Position numbers and translations under genes: made by a program. The notes below the pieces were generated by a model. That model saw only the letters and a program-made list of their open reading frames with translations, had not been told where the DNA came from and ran no database searches. Positions 14,991 to 27,800 of a DNA stretch of 64,000 nt are shown one piece after another. This DNA is from Cyprinus carpio. Its lineage: Eukaryota; Chordata; Actinopteri; Cypriniformes; Cyprinidae. How positions within the stretch are numbered: position 1 is the first letter of the stretch; each line of letters starts with the position of its first letter. The stretch is from assembly GCF_018340385.1 (NCBI RefSeq), contig NW_024879282.1, positions 1,290,001 to 1,354,000 of the forward strand, written 5' to 3'.

Positions 14991-15524
14991 AAAGGTTATT
15001 TTAAATAATTTAAAAAATTATAATAATTGTTCACAATATTGCTGTTTTTACTATATTTTGATCAAATAAATGCAGCTTTGGTGAGCAGAAGAGACGTCTT
15101 TCAAAAACATTTTAAAAACCATACTGACCCAAAATGTTTGAACGGTAGTGTAGTTATGTGCCTGTGTGTTGTGCTGTGAATATCAAGGCAGACGTTCTAG
15201 TAAAACTCTTTGTCTCCTTTCAGTGTGTTGTGTAGCAGTGAGGAACTGTCTGGAATGCAGGCAGCGGCAGAGAGACAGAGGCAGCAAAACCTCACTGCCA
15301 ATCAGCAAGACCCAGGAGAACCTACAGACTGCAGCGTCCGCCAGCAAGGTTAGACACCCACACACCTGCACAAATACAAGAGAACAAACACATCTGCGCA
15401 TGCAAAATGCATCTATACACAAACACATACTAAGGAGTTTCTGAAAACACATCAAATGCACATGCACAAAAAGCAATGCATTTTTGCTATAAAACTTCTT
15501 GTATGCATATATGTACATAATAAA

Positions 15525-15593
<69 letters not shown>

Positions 15594-18500
15594 CGTGTGT
15601 ATGATTCTCTCATCCTCTCTGCCACAGACCGTCATACAGAATGTCCCGCGTAACCTTTCTCCCATCAAAGACCCAGACAGACTGCTGCAGGACGTGGACA
15701 TCAATCGTCTCCGAGCTGTCGTTTTCAGAGACGTGGTGAGACACTCACTTACCTGAGCTGAAACAAAACATGTATGTTAACATGAACAGTATGATTGTTA
15801 ACCATACTGCGTGTTCAATAGGATGACAGTAAACAGGCTCAGTTCCTGGCTCTGGCTGTGGTCTACTTTATCTCTGTCCTTATGGTGTCTAAATATCGGG
15901 ACATTCTGGAGCCCCAACGGGAGATCGGCAGGTCCAGCAGCCTATCGGGGAGAAGCATCCGACAAGAGATTAATTCACCCACCAGCACAGGTGAACATAG
16001 CATCTGCAGTGTCATTGTGAGACTTTGATTGCACTCAGTAGACGTGTATCTTTAGTCATTTAACACTTAAACACCAACAAATGCTAATAAGTGTTTAAAC
16101 ACAATCAGACATCTTCCACTCAGACATTTGTTAACTGTCTCTGATTATCTCTGCTACTGTATATAGTCATCCAATTACTCCCCAGAGGGAGGATTTCATC
16201 AGTTTAAGTGTGCAAGGCATTATTGCAAAGCTTTATCCGAGTGCAATATTAAATTAATACTCGGGTGGAAAAGAACTTCTTGGCATAGGCTGCACAGGAA
16301 ACATCTCTGAAATGCTTCTGAATCTCTGCTCTTATCTCTGAAACTCATTCTCACCAAGGTTTCATCTATTTGTTAAATAAAGTTAAAATAGTAATATTGT
16401 GGAATTATTCCTTTGATGACAAAGCTGAATTTTTTAAGCATCATTACTCAAGTCTTCAGTCTCACATGATCTTTCAGAAATCATTCTAATATGCTGATCT
16501 GGTGGTCAAGAAACATTTAATATAAATGTGAAAAACAGTTTTTGCTGCTCAATATTTTGTAGAAAACGCAATATACTAACTTTTAAGAAATTAAAATAAA
16601 AAAAAATAATACTTTTATTCAGCAAGGACTTATAAATACATTTATAATGTTACAAAACATTTCACATAAATGCTGTTCTTTGAACTTTCTATTCATCAAA
16701 GAATCCTGAAAAAAAAAACACAGTTTCCACAAAAATATTAAGCAGCAAAAACATTGATAATAATAATAATAATAAATAATAATATTAATAATTGAACACC
16801 AACAATAACTGATAATAACAAATCAGCATGTAAGAAAGATTTCTAAGGGATCATGCAACACTGAAGACTGGAGTAATGGCTGCTGAAAATTTTACTTATT
16901 GAAATATATCAGATAAATCAGAAAACAGTTATTTTAAGGTGTAATAATATTTTACAATATTACTGGTTTTACTGTATTTCTGGTCAAATAAATGCAGGCT
17001 TGGTGAGCATAAGAAACTTCTTTTAAAAACATTAAAAAGTCTTCCTTCAAACTTTTGACCCCTATTGTATGTGTGTGCAAATTGCAGAAAACCCATCCTC
17101 CTTCACAGATGGTGTACGTGGAGAACGACAGGCCGCCAACCCTCTGGACGATCTTCCCCTGGAGGGCTCACTGCCTCACACTGACTCCGGCATCGGGGAG
17201 GAGCAAGTCACCAGTGCTTTCAATGGCTCTGAACTGGGCGCAGACTCCAGCGGATTGAGTGGGAAACTCTGGAGGCCCGGATGCCATGAGCGAGTTGTTG
17301 TGCACACTTTCATCAGAGGTGAGGAAGTCCCGCGAGTCCCTGCTGGAGTCGCCTCCTGGCGTGGAGGTTCTGAAACCGGCCGCATCAATCTCCAGCATCA
17401 GCCAGGCCAACAAGGGAATCAATGTGAAGGAAATCCTGAAGAGTTTAGTGGCAGCACCAATGGAGGGGGGGGAGGCAGGGCCTGAACCCCGGCCGTACCA
17501 CCCTGACCCTGCCCTGAAGAGAGAAGCTGCTGCTATGCTGCCCATGCAGTTCCACTTCATTGACAGGTGGGCAGCTCTAGGGTGAAGTGTCTAGCACATC
17601 AAAATAAGCCAAGATACATTATGCTTTCTGTCATGTATATGTGCTGTTCTGTTTCAGACCAACCTTATTAACAGACAATATTATTCAAATAATCATTCAA
17701 ATAATTAAAAGTATTAAACCCCAAGATCCATATCAAGGTTAAATATATGATATAATAATTTATAATATTATATAATTTAATATTTTATACTTAAAATATA
17801 GACATAATTTTACTTAGGTTAACATTTAATAATGTAAACCTTTTAGTACAGACCCACAATGCACTGAGGTTAATAAACAATGATATGCATTTCATTGTAA
17901 TTAATAAAAAAAATCTATAAAATCTAATCGAATATAATTTAATTCTACATATAATTTTTAATTAATTATATAAAGTTAAGTTGAGCAAAATGAAATATCT
18001 AATGCTGCATGCCTTTTGGAATAGCTTTTGCTTCAGGTGTGCGCTTTTGGTGTCTTAAAATGCTTTAAAATGCTAAAATTACATTTTGGAACAGAATGAC
18101 TGAACCAATAAATCATTCATGAATCAATGCGATTACACTTACATGTGGTACGTCAAGACTTTTTGAGAACAATTGGAAATTAAAGAACACCTTAATGTAC
18201 GCATACGCAAGCACAAGGCCTTCCTTTTGTTTTAAATGCAGTCCATTTTTCTGTGTCTAGCTCCTCATTACTGCACAGGCGTCTGCAAAAATGCCACTAG
18301 CTCTGTGCAATAGTGTGCTCAGGGCTCAAGAGACTGACTGGCTTAGCGTGTAGGATCCACTGATACTCTACAATACAAACTAAAGCCTCTCTGAACATCA
18401 ATCCTCTTTGTTCTTCCCAATTAAGAAAACCTGATGAATAAATTATACATAAGATTATGCTGTTAATCATTCACAGGCTTCTTGAGTGTTAATAATTCAG

Positions 18501-18806
18501 TAGGACAGGTGAATATTTTATGTGCTCAAACAGAAACTGGTCTTTTAAATTGTAATCATTTTTCACAATAATTCTACTGTATTTTTACTGTATTTATTTT
18601 AAAAAATGCAGTCTTGGTCAGCATAAAACACTTCTTTCAAAAAAGTGTATTTACATATAATTTATTGTTAATATTAAGATTTCAAATATATATATTTAAT
18701 TTAATATTTTTTATTAAAAGGCTTTGTTTAGTTTGAATTAATTAAAGTATTTTGATATGAAGATGTGTATAGGGATTAATTATTGAATAAATTCAATATG
18801 TTTGTT

Positions 18807-18873
<67 letters not shown>

Positions 18874-21800
18874 ATTCACAGGAGTGTGGTGGTGCCTGTT
18901 AAGAAGCCCCCTCCAGGAAGCCTGGCTGTGAACACAGTAGGAACTCCCACCACCAGTGGTGTGCCCTCTTCAGGAAGTACCCCCAATATCTTTGCTGCTG
19001 CCACGGCAACACCTAAAAGCATGATCAACACAACAGGCGAGTCGTCCTGAATATATCCATCATCTTACCATCCCATGAGCATATGCAGTTTGTTGGTCTA
19101 TACACTATGTGCATTTGATTGGTGCATATCACTTTAATTTGGATGGAAAAAGCTTGTTTTTTTTTTTTTTCTATTTGGGGTTGTCATTGGCTTTCATAAG
19201 TTTAGACTCTTTTCTAGTCATTAGTAACCGTTTTAGACATTTAAGCATGCTTTGGTAGCACTATAAACAGTTCCTTGTCAACATTCATTGTGCTTAATCT
19301 GTTCTAATGTGTCTCATCCATTATATCTCACAGGTGCCACTGACTCTGCCTCTTCCTCATCCTCTTCTTCATCAAGTTTGTGGAATGGTGCCACAAGTAA
19401 AAACCTCCCAGCGGTGCAAACCGTTGCACCAATGCCTGAAGACACAGTGGAAAACATGAGGTACACACACCACACATCTTTTAATCCTCCACCCCGTGCT
19501 TTTCCTCACTTTATCCAGTTATTCACATGCTTAAAACCTTAAATCATCCATTCTCACTTCCGGTGCTCATCCTCTTTTTTTTTTTGTCAGTCTTTCTTCA
19601 TTTGATTCCCATAATCCATTAGTTTCTCCACTTACATACATCTGTCTCCTTTCTACACTTCCCGATCTGTATATCTTTGTAACCACAGCACGCACCACAG
19701 CCACAGATTCCCTCAGAAACACATACTGAGGTCTCTGTGCATTTTTAAAGATGCACTTTGAGGTACTGATAGTCTGAAGTGTATTTCCTGCAAAACATGG
19801 GTACATCTGTTCTAATTTGAATGCAACAGAATTGATTTTCTTCATTTTTGTCTCTTTGCATGTACGACACGGAAGCTTTGGGGCTCAATCATCCTTTGAT
19901 TTGGCACAGATCAACACACAGGGATTACGTCACACTTTAGACTAAGAGCTGCAGTGAATGCCTGTACAGTCATTACTGTCTGTTTGTGCCCATTTGTATT
20001 GCAGTGCCTTTTGTGAAGTGGACCCAGTGTCCACTGCGAACCAGGCTGACGCCTCCTGAACTCAAATCCTTTAGTTCGCTGACAGGATTCCAAACAGCCC
20101 CCAGAGAGTGCAGGACAGTTTCTTAGGCAAGGAAGCTTGAACTGGCCCCCCTTACCCACTGCTACCAGCTTAACATTCTTTTCCCTTCTTTCTCTGTGTC
20201 TTTCTATTTTCATTCTCTCTTTTTCTGCCTCTTTTTCCCGTCTTTCCTGGTGGCTGTGAGTTTTCAAGCTGGCCAGCTACACCACCACTGCTGCTTTGAT
20301 TTTGTAACGGTTCTGCTACATTTGATTCTGTCTCTATGTATATAGTCCAAACCAGGCATGATGCGATAAATGTCATTTTTTTGTCATTTCTTTCTTCACT
20401 TTATTTAATTTTTTTGTTTCTGTTTTAGTTTTAGTCATTTTGGTGCTGCAACTTAAACTTATTTCAATTAGTTGCCAAGGCAATATTTCTATTTCTATTT
20501 TTTTTTAAGATTGTAATCTAATTATTTTATTATGTGTATTTTATTATTTGTTTTTGTTTTTTATTTTATTTTTTTTTTATTTTTATTTTTTGTGTTATTC
20601 ATTTTGCCAGTCGCTGGTTTCTATTTCCATTGCATTATTCTGGGAAGCCCTGCCCGCTTTGAAATCTCATTGGTCCACTTCTTTGTATTTTTATGCTGCC
20701 TTCACATCATATTCATTTACTGTAATTACAAGATGACAAGAAGAGATTTTACTTTTGAGCCATTCACAGCCACAGACTAAATATGACTAAGGTTGACCTA
20801 TATAAACTGAACTAAAGAAAGAGCGCCGCAAAATAATGTCTGTAATAAAATGGCATATCAAGCACCTTAACTGATGAAGCTGTTGTCTTTGTTTTTAAAT
20901 GACATGACAATTTCAAAACAAAGAAAGGAAAGATTTTTTACTAGCTACCTACTTAGTATGCAAATGTGATGTGAATGCAACATAGAGATCAAAATATGCT
21001 ATGTTTGGCTGTGATTTCCAGTATTTCTTTGCATCAGACCTGGTTAGGATTTAGTATCAGTGACATTAGCTAGTGCTTTGTAACTGAAATTCTGCAAAAT
21101 GCCTAACAAACACATTGATAGTCCACAAAAAGCATGCACCTTCCTAATCAACAGTTACATTTACCAAGAACTTGACAGAATCAACCCTGCTAGCTTACCG
21201 TTTCATTAGAGACATTGTCATTCTTCAATGTCAAGTCATTTCTTGTTTGCACCACATTGGATGTCCTCAGACGGTTGTATCACTGATTTCTTTTCCTCAT
21301 GAAACCTTTCACACTTGCCCTTGTTTGGTGTCATTTGCATCCCTGGCGCTGAAGTTGTAGTCTTAGTGCAGGTTAACTCAGCTTGTAGCTAAGCGCAGTG
21401 GCACTTAAGGGTGATGTGTGCAATATAACAGGGTGATCGTTAAGCATTTGCTCTCTCTGCCTCCCTGTGGTTGAATTACTGTAGGTTGGCTTTAACCCAG
21501 CAGTAATGCCATAGACTTTGTCACGTACTAACCAGCTGGAATTGAAAGCAAAGTGTAATTTTTGAAACAGGTCCTCTGTACTTTGGAACTAACTGGAATA
21601 TTTCTGTCTATGTCTGTCTTTCATTTTCCACCCGTAGTATCACAACTAAATTGGAGCGTGCCTTAGAGAAAGTGGCCCCCTTGCTGAGGGAGATCTTTGT
21701 GGATTTCGCCCCCTTCCTTTCGCGGACTCTGCTGGGCAGTCATGGGCAGGAGTTGCTCATAGAAGGTACAGGTGCTGTATAGTGCTCCTTTTCCTCTCTA

Positions 21801-24800
21801 CCTGGTGTCTCTGTGGAGTCCCTCACTGTCTGCTGTGTGTGTGTCCACTGGCTGCCTCATACACACACAACTGTGCGAGTACATGGACCCAGAGCAGGTA
21901 TGAGAATAACAGAACTGCTTAGGATGAAAGGATGTTTAAAAAATTTAGATGTACTACACCTGAAGGAACTGATGGATTAATTGCAAGCTAAACATTAAGG
22001 AAGTGATTTATGGGGACGCCAAAGGATGTCAAAAAAAAAAACTGCTCAACAATAAGGATTTTCCTCCCTTTTTAGGCCTAGTCATATATATACCTAGCTG
22101 ATATATTTTCATTGGCCCTCACAACACAGACAAATTCATTTTTGTAATAAAAATCTGCATAAATAATTGAAATGTCATAGAGATAAGTGTAGTGGTGTAC
22201 ATGTTCTAATTATTTTTAATAAATAATTCTAATTATTTTCACTGTCCTCACAACAAAAACAAATGCCTTTTTGAATTAAAATATGTATAAAGTAATGAAA
22301 TTAAATTTCTAGTTAAATTAAATTAATTTGATTAAAAATACATTATCAGACAAAATATATTTTATGAAACTTTTTCTTTACCAGAAAGAAAATAAAAACT
22401 GTATAAAACAAATAATTTGCAGCAATAGCTGGGTATGGCAAGTGGACAGTTCCATCAAATGACCCAAAACTTGCTCACACTGGGCCAGATCTAGAGGAAT
22501 CACTTTTGCTTCTTGTTCCACCACTGTCTTTTGTCTCCTTATATTTCCTTCCTCTTTCTCCACCCTCTTTATTGAATCCTCTCCCTCCCATCCCTGTTGT
22601 CCTGTCAGGCTTTAATGTCTGTGCTCTCACCTTGTCTTGACCTCCGCATAGTTTAATGTTTGTCTGTTTTTGTTGTTTAATTAAAGCAGAACTGTGTGTA
22701 CATTAAAAATAGATCAGATCTATCACTTTAAAGTTTTGAGCCAGTTACGTTAGGTAATTTTATGTAACACGCATGTACAGTGGGGTCCAAAAGTCTTACA
22801 CTGAATATATGGGATTTCAAATGCGATATAAACTTGGAAAATACACGTTAAGGAAAAGTTCATATTTAAGATTCTGAATCTGAACATTTTCACTATTGTT
22901 GTCAGTCTTTTGGAACCCACTGAGATTTATTTTCATTTCTCAGACATGCGCATGCTAAAATCTGTTTTTTCTGTCAATGTACTGCTACAGGCTTGGTTTG
23001 CATGAAGTCCAGCACATCGGTTGTGGAGCTTGTGATGCTCTTTTGCTCACAGGTGAGATTTCTTCCTTTTATTCTCTAATAATTTATTTTGAATAATTCA
23101 TTTTGACTTCATTTTGTCATTCACCAAGTTTCAGTATTTTCTATCAACGCACAACTTACATTTCAGGTTTCATAAACCCCAAATAAACTGCAATGAAACA
23201 GCTTTTAAACAGCTTAAAATCTTGGAAAAGGTCACAGTGCTGCAATGTGGCAACATTTCTTCAATATTTTTCAGCCTCTTTGTGCTTGACCTAAACAGGA
23301 TCCAATTTCAGACCCACCCTACTTTACGCCAAGGCCAGTGTGGGTATCAGAAAGTATCACTGGATACTTCGGAACTAGACACGCTTTAGCTTACATTTAT
23401 ATTCATGCATATGGCAGACGCTTTTATCCAAAGCAAAATACATTCACATTTTATCAGTTCATGCATTCCATTGGAATCAAACCCAAGACCTTTGGTAGCA
23501 CCATGCTCAACTGTTTGAGCTGCAGTAATGCTGCTTTAGCTTCCAGTAACGCCTCTAAACTTCACATTCAGAAAGTATTCCTGTTGTTTTTCACAGTCTT
23601 TTTTGTAGAATTGATTAATCAACATTGTCTTAAATCATTTAGTGTTTAAAGGTGAAGAATTTTTACTTACCTATAAGACGCTCATTGAAAATCCTGTGCT
23701 CCTATGCTTTGCCATCAGTCCTCATGAGGAGAAATGTACTTTTCTCACCACTAATCAAACATTTCAAAGCAGAATTATCATACATTTGGATCTGGGTGTC
23801 AGTATCTTATACTGGGAACCCCACTAAACCTCTTTGAACTCTTCTGAATGATTAAGATTTCAGACTACCCCCGCATCTCAGCAGGCTTCCTCTGCCTTCA
23901 GAGTTGGAGTGAAGATTAGGAGCTTGGGGGTGTAGCAGTGGCCCATCCAGTGTTTGATGCCCTCTCATCTTCCTTTCCCCTCCCTCCTCTATTTCCCATC
24001 ATCGCTCCATCAGCACATATAGTATTACTGAAGCTCCAGGCCCTCCATTAGTGGCTCAGGGGACGAAACCGTACCCTAAATATTGATTGGCAGGAAGCAG
24101 AAGGTAATGGGAGCTGCCTGTGATGTGTCCTTCTAGAAGCATCTGCAGTGGATGCTAAGTGCATTCTCTCCCTCTCTTTCTCAAAAATCACTCTCGGTTA
24201 TGTGGCAAAGAGCCAATCAGAAAAGATCATCAGTGCATCTCTTCAGCAACCATATCAGGCGCCTTTTTACCCATCCACACTAAAAATAGACAGAAAAAAT
24301 GTATTTATTATCAGAACAATATGCATGCAACAAAAACATTTTAGCATTTTACACTTCACAAATTCATCATTTCACTAATGCATTTATCTTCGGCACATTA
24401 AAATGTTTAAATTATGGCATTTATTAAGGTCCATAACGGTTGTTTTGTGTGCTTTCAGGAGTGGCAGAATTCCATACAAAAGAATGCAGGACTTGCATTC
24501 ATCGAACTTATTAATGAGGGAAGGTACGTTGCATTCTCATTAAAGTTCCTTCTCGGCTGGCATTAAGTAAAATTTTTCAAAGTGATATTTCATACCAAAT
24601 ACAATGTACAGTTCCTGTTTTTTTTTTGTGAGATCTGGTGCAATATATTGAAAGGAGGTTGCTCATTATGCAAAATTAAGTAGTAATTTCAAGTTAATGC
24701 TGCTAAAATGCAGACTGTTCTCTTTACATATTTCACTGTGTTTTTGTTTCAGGCTTCTGTGTCATGCCATGAAGGATCACATTGTCCGTGTCGCCAATGA

Positions 24801-27800
24801 GGCTGAGTTCATCCTCAACAGGCAGAGAGCAGAAGATGTCCACAAACATGCTGAGTTTGAGGTTGGTCAGTCTGTGTGGATCATTGTCATGTGTTCACGG
24901 TTTAATTGTTTATCATACATAAGGAATGATGTCAAGATCATTTGCTCTTTCTTTTCATAGTCAAACTGTGCCCAGTACGCTGCAGACAGGAGAGAAGAGG
25001 AAAAGATGTGTGATCATCTCATCAGTGCCGCCAAACACAGAGATCACGTGACGGCAAAACAGCTGATGAAACAGAAGATCCTCAACATTTTGACCAATAA
25101 GCATGGAGCATGGGGAACCATGTCACAGAGGTTACAATCTCACAGTTTATACTCAACCTTTGCTACTGGAATTCTGTTGCTAGTTTCCTGGCCATTCATC
25201 GCCTCTTCATTCTCTCTTTCCACCTCAGTCAGCTGCATGATTATTGGCGTTTGGACTACTGGGAGGATGACTTGCGCAGGAGGCGGAGATTCGTACGCAA
25301 TGCCTATGGCTCCACCCACTTGGATGTTGCTCTCAAATCTCTAGAAGAATATGGTCAGCCACAGGAAACACATCCATACCACCTCAGTCTGATTTACAGT
25401 GCACAAATATGTCTCAGAGACATATTATATTAAAGTGATGTGTGTCCATACATAATACATATGCAAATACACATTATTTTTATCAGGAAACCTAAATAAT
25501 AAAAATACGGTTTGGTTTTTGCATGGACTATTTAGAGTAATTATTGTAAATATCTATATTTTTTTGTATGGGCAGGCTCTGAGGAAGAAGAGGGCATGAA
25601 GTCAAAGAAATCGTTCCGTAGTCATTCGGTGGTCAATCAGAACCCTGAGACGGACCTGATGCTGGAAGGAGATGATGATGCCATCAGTCTGCTGCAGGAG
25701 AAAGAGATTGACAAACCTTGCAGGTATTCATCATCTTTACTGCACTCAGTAGGCTATTATTCTCGAGCAGCCTCCTCAGATCCCATTGTACGACTGCCAT
25801 GGCACTATTAAACAAATTAGTCTTAAATGCCAGCCTGCACCAAGAGTGCCACTCTAGCCGCTCGTGTAGAAAATCATTGGTGTGGTGGTTCTTTGATGTC
25901 TTGTTGATGCATGTGCTAATGTATGCAACTGTACTTTATTCCCAGTGGCTTTTCGTCCGAGGGTATTTATCTCAAGAGGCAAGTTGTCCTTCAGTAAACG
26001 AGTATGCTAATTAGCGTTTTAGCCCAGAACGAGCTCCAGCCCTTGTGCCTTTTGATACAAATCTCAACTGAATCTGCACAAGAGTGTGATTATGAGCTTA
26101 AGTACTACGTCTGATTTTGATATTGAATCTCTAAATCACTAAATTAACTAATTAACGCTTATCAAAGTAGCCACTTAATCATTATCCTAATGAGTCACTG
26201 ACTGTATTTAACACATTTTGGCTATTTAATAAGTATTTAATTAAACTAATTGGCTTGTTATTTCCTCAGAATTTCGTTTTTTTTATTTAATTTTTTCCAA
26301 AATACTTTTCTTAGTCAAAGAGGTCTATGTTTGATCATCTCAGTGTCGTTTGAAATCTGATGCTTTTGATCATTTGTTCATGCTTTGTTTTCAAAAAACC
26401 TGAGCTATAAATGCTATGTGACAAATCACTGAGCCTTGGTAAAGTAACATCCTGATAATAACAGCAATCAGCTAATGTCACCACTAAAAATTATCATTTT
26501 TAAGGATTGGTAATGGTGAAAGATGCTTTTTAGGACCAGACGAGGTAGATTTTAAATGTATTAAATGTTAGATTTTCAAAAAGATTATTTATTCTCTCCA
26601 GTACTGGTCTTGAAATCCCAAGTTCACACAATCACTTGATTTGTTCACTAATCCAGGATTCAGGACTTTTATATGTTACGTTTCTCATTCTGTGGTCATG
26701 GTTTCTTTCAGGTCCGGTGGTTTTGAGCACACCGGCCCAGCTCGTTGCTCCTGTGATCGTTGCTAGAGGAACGTTGTCAATCACCACAACAGAGATCTAT
26801 TTCGAGGTGGACGAGGATGATCCAACTTTCAAAAAGACTGATTCAAAGGTGCTGTATGTGCAACTGATGTCACTCTATGAGTTATAGCCTTGGGGGGAAT
26901 TACTAAATATCATCCAGTCAGAATTTAGGATCATGCGTTTGCAATGCTATTGTCCCAGAGTTCAAAATGCAGAGAACTACCATTCCTCTGATTGTATTAA
27001 ATGCTTTGTTTTTGTGTTTGTCAGGTGTTGGCGTATACTGAAGGTCTGCACGGGAAAGGGTTCAGTGAGATCAGAGCAGTCTTTTCCAGACGCTACCTGC
27101 TCCAAAACACTGGATTAGAGGTCTTCATGGCCAACAGGAGTAAGATGCCAACACTCCAAACAACAATGTCAAAATGTTGTTTAATTTAAGGTTTTTAATT
27201 GCACTATTTTTTATCATCATCTCCACAGCATCCGTCATGTTTAACTTTCCGGATCAGGCCACAGTAAAGAAGGTATTGTACAGTTTACCCCGGGTCGGTG
27301 TTGGCACCAGCTATGGCCTCCCTCAGGCAAGGTAAGGTCTTTGGTGTTGGCTTTCTAATATTGAAACTGGTTCAGTCATATGAGATCAGTTTAGGAGTGG
27401 TGTTATATGACTAAACATTTAACTGGTTAATTAATACTAAATGTGTCATTAGCCAACGCTAATTGATTGTCTGTTATTTTGCTGTTAACCTCCCATAGAC
27501 GGATATCTCTGGCAACACCAAGGCAGCTCTTTAAGTCGTCTAATATGACTCAGAGATGGCAGCGGAGGGAGATTTCAAATTTCGAGTACCTCATGTTCCT
27601 CAACACAATTGCAGGTAAGATTCTTTTCTGCACAAAAATAACTTTCCTACTTTGCAACTAATAGTTTTATCACTAATCGGATTGTGATATGCAGTATGTA
27701 AGTAACATGCTCACACACAACATTGTCTGTTGATATTTGTTTGCAGGTAGGACCTATAATGATCTGAACCAATATCCTGTCTTCCCTTGGGTCCTGACTA

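Noticed and set aside
15183..15704. 173-codon open frame on the - strand
   Set aside because: It is antisense to nbea exons 14-15 and is driven by a (CA)n repeat (poly His-Thr); no conserved features.
19911..20376. 118-codon - strand frame rich in Arg/Glu/Lys
   Set aside because: Derived from a CT-rich stretch in an nbea intron; no domain, no splice context, no known homologue.
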